A stretch of DNA of 64,000 nucleotides, taken from contig JAZBQD010000026.1 of NCBI GenBank assembly GCA_036583965.1, forward strand, positions 1,116,001-1,180,000, given 5' to 3'. Each line of letters begins with the position of its first letter. The first letter of the stretch is position 1. Below are positions 60,186-64,000 of this stretch, piece after piece. The position numbers and the translations under genes are program-made. Origin of the DNA: Prunella strophiata (taxonomy: Eukaryota > Chordata > Aves > Passeriformes > Prunellidae). Under the pieces are notes generated by a model. It saw only the letters and a list, made by a program, of their open reading frames with translations, searched no databases and was not told the DNA's origin.

Positions 60186-61020
60186 GGAGCCCAAGGCACC
60201 GGCACAGAGCCCAGCTCACACACGGAGCCCCGAATTCCCCGTCCCCATAAAAGCGGGTCCCCCCCAAAGCACCTCCGCACTCGGGGCAGGGATCCCCCGC
60301 GAACCCCCCACACAGCCAGGGGGACCCCCCCAACACACGCACAGAGCCACGGAACCCCCACACAGAGCCCCCCATGAATCACCCCCAGACACAGCCGGGA
60401 GCCCCCCAAACACACCCAAAAAGAGCCAGAGACATCCCCCCTCCCCAGAACCATCCTCTTCACCTGGGGATCCCCCAACACACAGAGCCCCCTCCAAACC
60501 CCCAGAGATCCCCCCCAGTACCCACATATCGGGGTGACCCCCCCAACACAAACACTCAGCCGGGGACCCCCACCAAACACCCCCATAACCAGCCAAGGAC
60601 CCCCAAAACCCCCCCTCACACACCCACAAACTACCAGCGCCCCCAAAACACCTCCACTCTCAGGTAGGGACCCCCACAGATCCCCCCCAAATCCAGGGAC
60701 CCCCAAAACACCCCCCAACAGGGAGAGACACCCGTCAAACACCCCACACTCAGTCAGGGACCCCTCCAACACTTCTCCAGGTCCTCACAGCACCCCCTCC
60801 AGCCCGACCCCCCCAAAACCACACCGGGGACACCCCCAGACAGACACCCAGCTGCCCCCCGCACCTGGGGACCTCAGTGTCCCCCCAGAGCCCCCCCGGA
60901 CCAGCCCCTCACACCCGGGGGTCCCCACAAACAGGCTCATTGGGGGGGGCACAAAAGGGACGCCCCGTCCTCCCCTGGGGGACCCTCCCCTACCCAAATA
61001 TGGGGGTCCCTTGCACCCCA
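60186..61020 (+). repeat. C/A-rich low-complexity stretch
   Basis: Repeated CCCCCC plus AACACC, CACAGAGCC and GGGACCCCC motifs, about 30-bp quasi-periodic, nearly free of T. Long frames here are artefacts. Confidence 0.7.
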
Positions 61021-62107
61021 AAGCCCCGCGGGGGTAGGGGGTGCGGGATGGAGCAGCTAAATGGGCCGGGGGGGCTCGTTGCCCCCCAAATTCCACCGTT
61101 GCTGACTCCCCCCCTTTATGGGTGAACTGAATTCCTCCGTCCTCAGCCTGGTGCACCCCAAACCCAGCCAGGGGTGCGGGGTGGGGGCTCGGGGGGGCGC
61201 CCCCTCAAACCCACGTATCGGGGGGTGCTGTGCACCCCTCCCAACACTTTCTGTCCCCCGCACCCCGGGAATAATTCGTGTCCCCCGTTTTTAGCCCTAA
61301 ACAGCTTAAGGAGGCATTTCGGGTGACCTTGGGCGGGGGGGTGAGGGGGCAGCGTGGGAAAACGCTTTCCCCAGCCCCCCCCCGACACCGCTTTGTCCCC
61401 TCCGTGTCCCCACCCCCTCCCCCCGCTGCGTGTCCCCCACCCGTGGGCGTGGGGGGGTCACGCCCCGCCGCCGCCGCCACACCCCCCCGTGGAATTTCCT
61501 CCGCGCTCCACCCTCCGCCGGCGGCCGCTCGGGACACGGCGGGGGGGCACGGGGGGAACGCAGAGGGGGGACCCCCGCGGGGGGGGGGGCACGAGGGGGC
61601 GGGAGGCAAGCGGGGTCTGGCCCTTTAAGAGCAAAGGGCGTGGGAGGGGGAGGGAGGGAGGGGCCGAACGGTGTTGTGACCTCCAGCCGGGGGGGGCGCC
61701 CTGCCCGGAAGCGGCGCGCGCAGGGAGGGGGGGGGGGCACCCCACGCGCGACCCCCGCGTGAGGGGCCGGGGGAGGGGAGGCCTGAGGGGAGCGGGCGGC
61801 GGGACCCTCCCCTTCCAACACTCCCCTCCATCACTCCCTCCCCTTCGCCCACTCTCAACACCGCGCACCCGCGGATCACATCCCCCCCAGAAACGAGCAC
61901 CCCCAGAGCGACCCCCCGCGCCCCGGCCCCAGACCTGCCCCCCGACGCATCATCCGAGCGCATCCCCGGCCGCCGCCGACGCGCTGCCCCGGGGCGGGTG
62001 GAGGGTGGGCGGGGGTGGGGCCCCCACGGGCGGGGAGGGGCCGCGTGGGGCGGAGCTCCCCTCCCCCACCCTCTTTTTTTTGGGGTGGGGGTGCCCCGCC
62101 CTTGAGG

Positions 62108-62164
62108 TGACATCATCGGCAGCCAATGGGCGGCTCCCCTCGCATCCGGCGTTGCCATGGGAAC
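62108..62164. promoter_or_regulatory. Promoter-like cluster: CRE-like, CCAAT, RFX X-box
   Basis: TGACATCA (62,108-62,115, CRE/ATF-like), CCAAT within AGCCAATGGGCGG (62,123-62,127), and GTTGCCATGGGAAC (62,151-62,164), a near-perfect palindromic X-box of the type bound by RFX factors. The served gene is uncertain: KLF8 to the left, or an unseen gene to the right. Confidence 0.5.
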
Positions 62165-62348
62165 GCGCAGGATTTGGGGGAGGGGGGTGGACCCCAACTC
62201 GCTCCCACCCCCCCACACGGAGTGCACCCCAAAATCGGGGAGGGGGTGCTGCTGGAGGGCTCGGCCGGGGAACTCGTGGCAGCGATGAGGGGGAGCAGAG
62301 ACCCCCCCCCATTGGGGTGCTGGGGTTCTCCTGCTCCTCCATCCACAG

Positions 62349-62444
62349 GCGCTGCGAGCACCCCCACATCCGAGCACCCACGGGTGCCCTGGGGGGCACT
62401 GCCTGCACCCCCAGTGTCTGCCTCCCGACCCCCCCACCACACAG
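62349..62444 (+). CDS. Weak candidate internal exon
   Basis: 96 nt between a strong acceptor (CTCCTGCTCCTCCATCCACAG) and a strong donor (CACACAG/GTAAGC). One frame reads RCEHPHIRAPTGALGG and on without a stop. No family is recognised; it may be a non-coding exon of a transcript starting near the X-box cluster. Confidence 0.25.
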
Positions 62445-64000
62445 GTAAGCCCCCCAAATATTGGGGTACCCCCTCAGCACCCCAGTGGGGTCTGCCAGGG
62501 TGGCCGGGTCCTGGCAGAGTTGGGGGAGCCTCTCCAGGGGGCTGCAGCCACGGGGGGGTCTGGGCGTCCCCTGGCCCTTTCCTGGGGGGTCTGGGGGTCT
62601 CGGGGAGCCCCTGCACTGGGGTAGAGCTCTCAGTGGGAACCCACCCCCCTTCCCCACTCATCCCACACTCCCTGGACCCCGGTGGTTTTCCAGCCTCTCG
62701 TCCCCTGGCTGCTCCCAGCGCTGTGTCCCCAGCCTCGGGGTGTCCCCAACCTTGAGATGTCCCCAGATCCCCACCCTGTGCTGAGCTGGCCAGGGACAGG
62801 CCCAGGCTGGGTTAATCACCCCATAATCCCCCAAATGCAGGACCCCCACCCCAGCCCTGACCCAGCTCATCCCCAGGGATGGGAAATCCTGAGGATGGGG
62901 ACTCACCCAGGTGTCCCCTACTCACGATGTCCCTGCCAGGGGTGACTCGAGGAGCAGGTCAAGGCCACCAAGGCGGTGACCTTGGCACACCCAGAGCTCA
63001 TCCAGGAGTGAGGAGGGGACCCCCGTGAACCCCCACTTCTGCCAAGCCACCACACCATACACAACCAGCACCAAACCAACCTCGTTCTGGCAAAAAAAAA
63101 CCCTTCCCTTCCTCAGGAAACACCAGGGAGGCCCCAGGACAGGCTCAGGTGGGGACCCTCCCTCGGCCAACCTCCCCTGGGGAGCTTTTGGGGACCAGAA
63201 AAGCTTTTGGGGGATGAGTGGGCCCTGCACCCAAAGGCTCCCCTGCTCCAGTGTCACCGAGCTGAAGGACCAGCAGCAGGCACAGGTGACCTCCCAAAAA
63301 AAGCAGAGGAAAGGGGGGAGCAGGGCAGGGGCTCCCCCCAAGGTCCTGTCCCGTCCTGCTCTCCCTGGCACATCCCCAAGGATGGATTTGGGCAGGAGGG
63401 GTTGGAGCCCGGGCAGGGAATGGTGCTGATGCTCCTCACGAGGTGTCCACAAGACACAATTCAGCAGTGACAGTTCAGGGTGACTTTGGAGAATCCATGA
63501 CCTCCTGGATGGGTTGGAGGAGCTGGTTCCAGCTGGAGAGCAGCGTGTGGCCACCACAGCCCCATGTCCACCCTCCCAGCAGCTCCTGGGGACAATTCTG
63601 TGCCACCAAGGAGGAAAAACAAGTGGAAGCATCCCCAGGGAGACCCTCAGGAGTTGTTGACCCCACACAGCTCATCCTGGGGGAAAGAGCCTGGGGCTCA
63701 TCCCCACTGGAGCCTACCCATGCTCCAAGGCAAGAAAGAAATGGTCAAAAACTCTGGAAGTAGCTCCAAGACAGCCCCAGGGAGCACAGCCTGTCCCAGG
63801 GAGCTCAGCCTGGGCCCCACAGCAGCTCCAAGGGGAAAGGAACTGGGCCAAGGGGGGATTTATTCAGGATCCCAGTGACACATGGCATCAGGTTTCTCCT
63901 CATTTCAAGGTCAGGTGCTGAAGGACAAGGCTGGATCACGGCCACCTCATCCAGGTTTGGGCTGATGGTGTGAGAAACATCTGGAGCAGGCATCAATTAT
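62445..64000. other. No gene recognised
   Basis: Ordinary GC-rich sequence. Open frames have no recognisable domains or convincing splice sites, and no CR1 copy was identified. Confidence 0.4.

Larger units (their letters stand above)
58959..62200. promoter_or_regulatory. CpG-rich region upstream of KLF8
   Basis: About 3 kb of very GC-rich DNA with clustered CpGs, GC boxes and several donor-like sites on the minus strand (for example GGGCAG/GTACGTG at about 59,813). The upstream non-coding or N-terminal exons of KLF8 are expected here or farther right. I could not fix a start site or coding exon. Confidence 0.5.

Overview
This window looks like GC-rich nuclear DNA from a bird, probably a neoavian or songbird species and plausibly a microchromosome. 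The evidence is many truncated CR1 LINE copies, an antisense CR1 reverse-transcriptase fragment, short GT-AG introns with vertebrate splice sites, CpG-island promoters, and an unusual density of minisatellites. There is no bacterial, phage or organelle signal. Most long open frames are by-products of stop-free tandem repeats.

Two Krueppel-like transcription factor genes can be read exon by exon, both on the minus strand. The larger (46,975 down to 23,963) has five coding exons that join in phase to 444 codons. It is a KLF5-type activator with three C2H2 fingers, conserved SUMO, phosphodegron and PY motifs, and a 48-nt exon between the first and main exons. The second (58,934 down to 57,093) has four coding exons and 313 codons and is KLF8, with its CtBP motif (PVDLS) and SUMO site. 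KLF5-type next to KLF8-type mirrors the KLF5-KLF12 pair of vertebrates, so the first gene is best read as the KLF5-like paralogue (KLF5L).

Layout. 1-10 kb: a plus-strand 3'-terminal coding exon of a gene I do not recognise (2,535-3,085, poly(A) signal 3,382), then CR1 copies and non-coding DNA. 10-18 kb: minisatellite arrays, including a 3.07-kb GC-rich array open in all six frames, then single-copy blocks. 18.9-23.6 kb: a 1.35-kb direct duplication, probably of the distal KLF5L 3' UTR, with a CCATGG-rich minisatellite at its junction and again nearby. 24-47 kb: KLF5L with CR1-filled introns and several low-repeat blocks. 46-47.3 kb: the KLF5L CpG-rich promoter, possibly bidirectional. 47.3-51.2 kb: degenerate repeats, a poly(A)-tailed segment and a weak exon candidate. 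51.6-54.3 kb: a 54-bp tandem array of 49 units without an indel. 54.5-54.8 kb: an inverted copy of sequence from the KLF8 5' CpG region. 55-55.9 kb: CR1 pol. 57-59 kb: KLF8. 59-62.4 kb: a CpG-rich region with CRE-like, CCAAT and RFX X-box motifs near 62.1 kb. 62.4-64 kb: no recognised gene.

KLF5-type and KLF8-type proteins bind overlapping GC/CACCC sites with opposite typical outputs (activation versus CtBP-linked repression), so their linkage may matter functionally; that is inference. Repeat boundaries are visual estimates, usually good to 5-20 bases.
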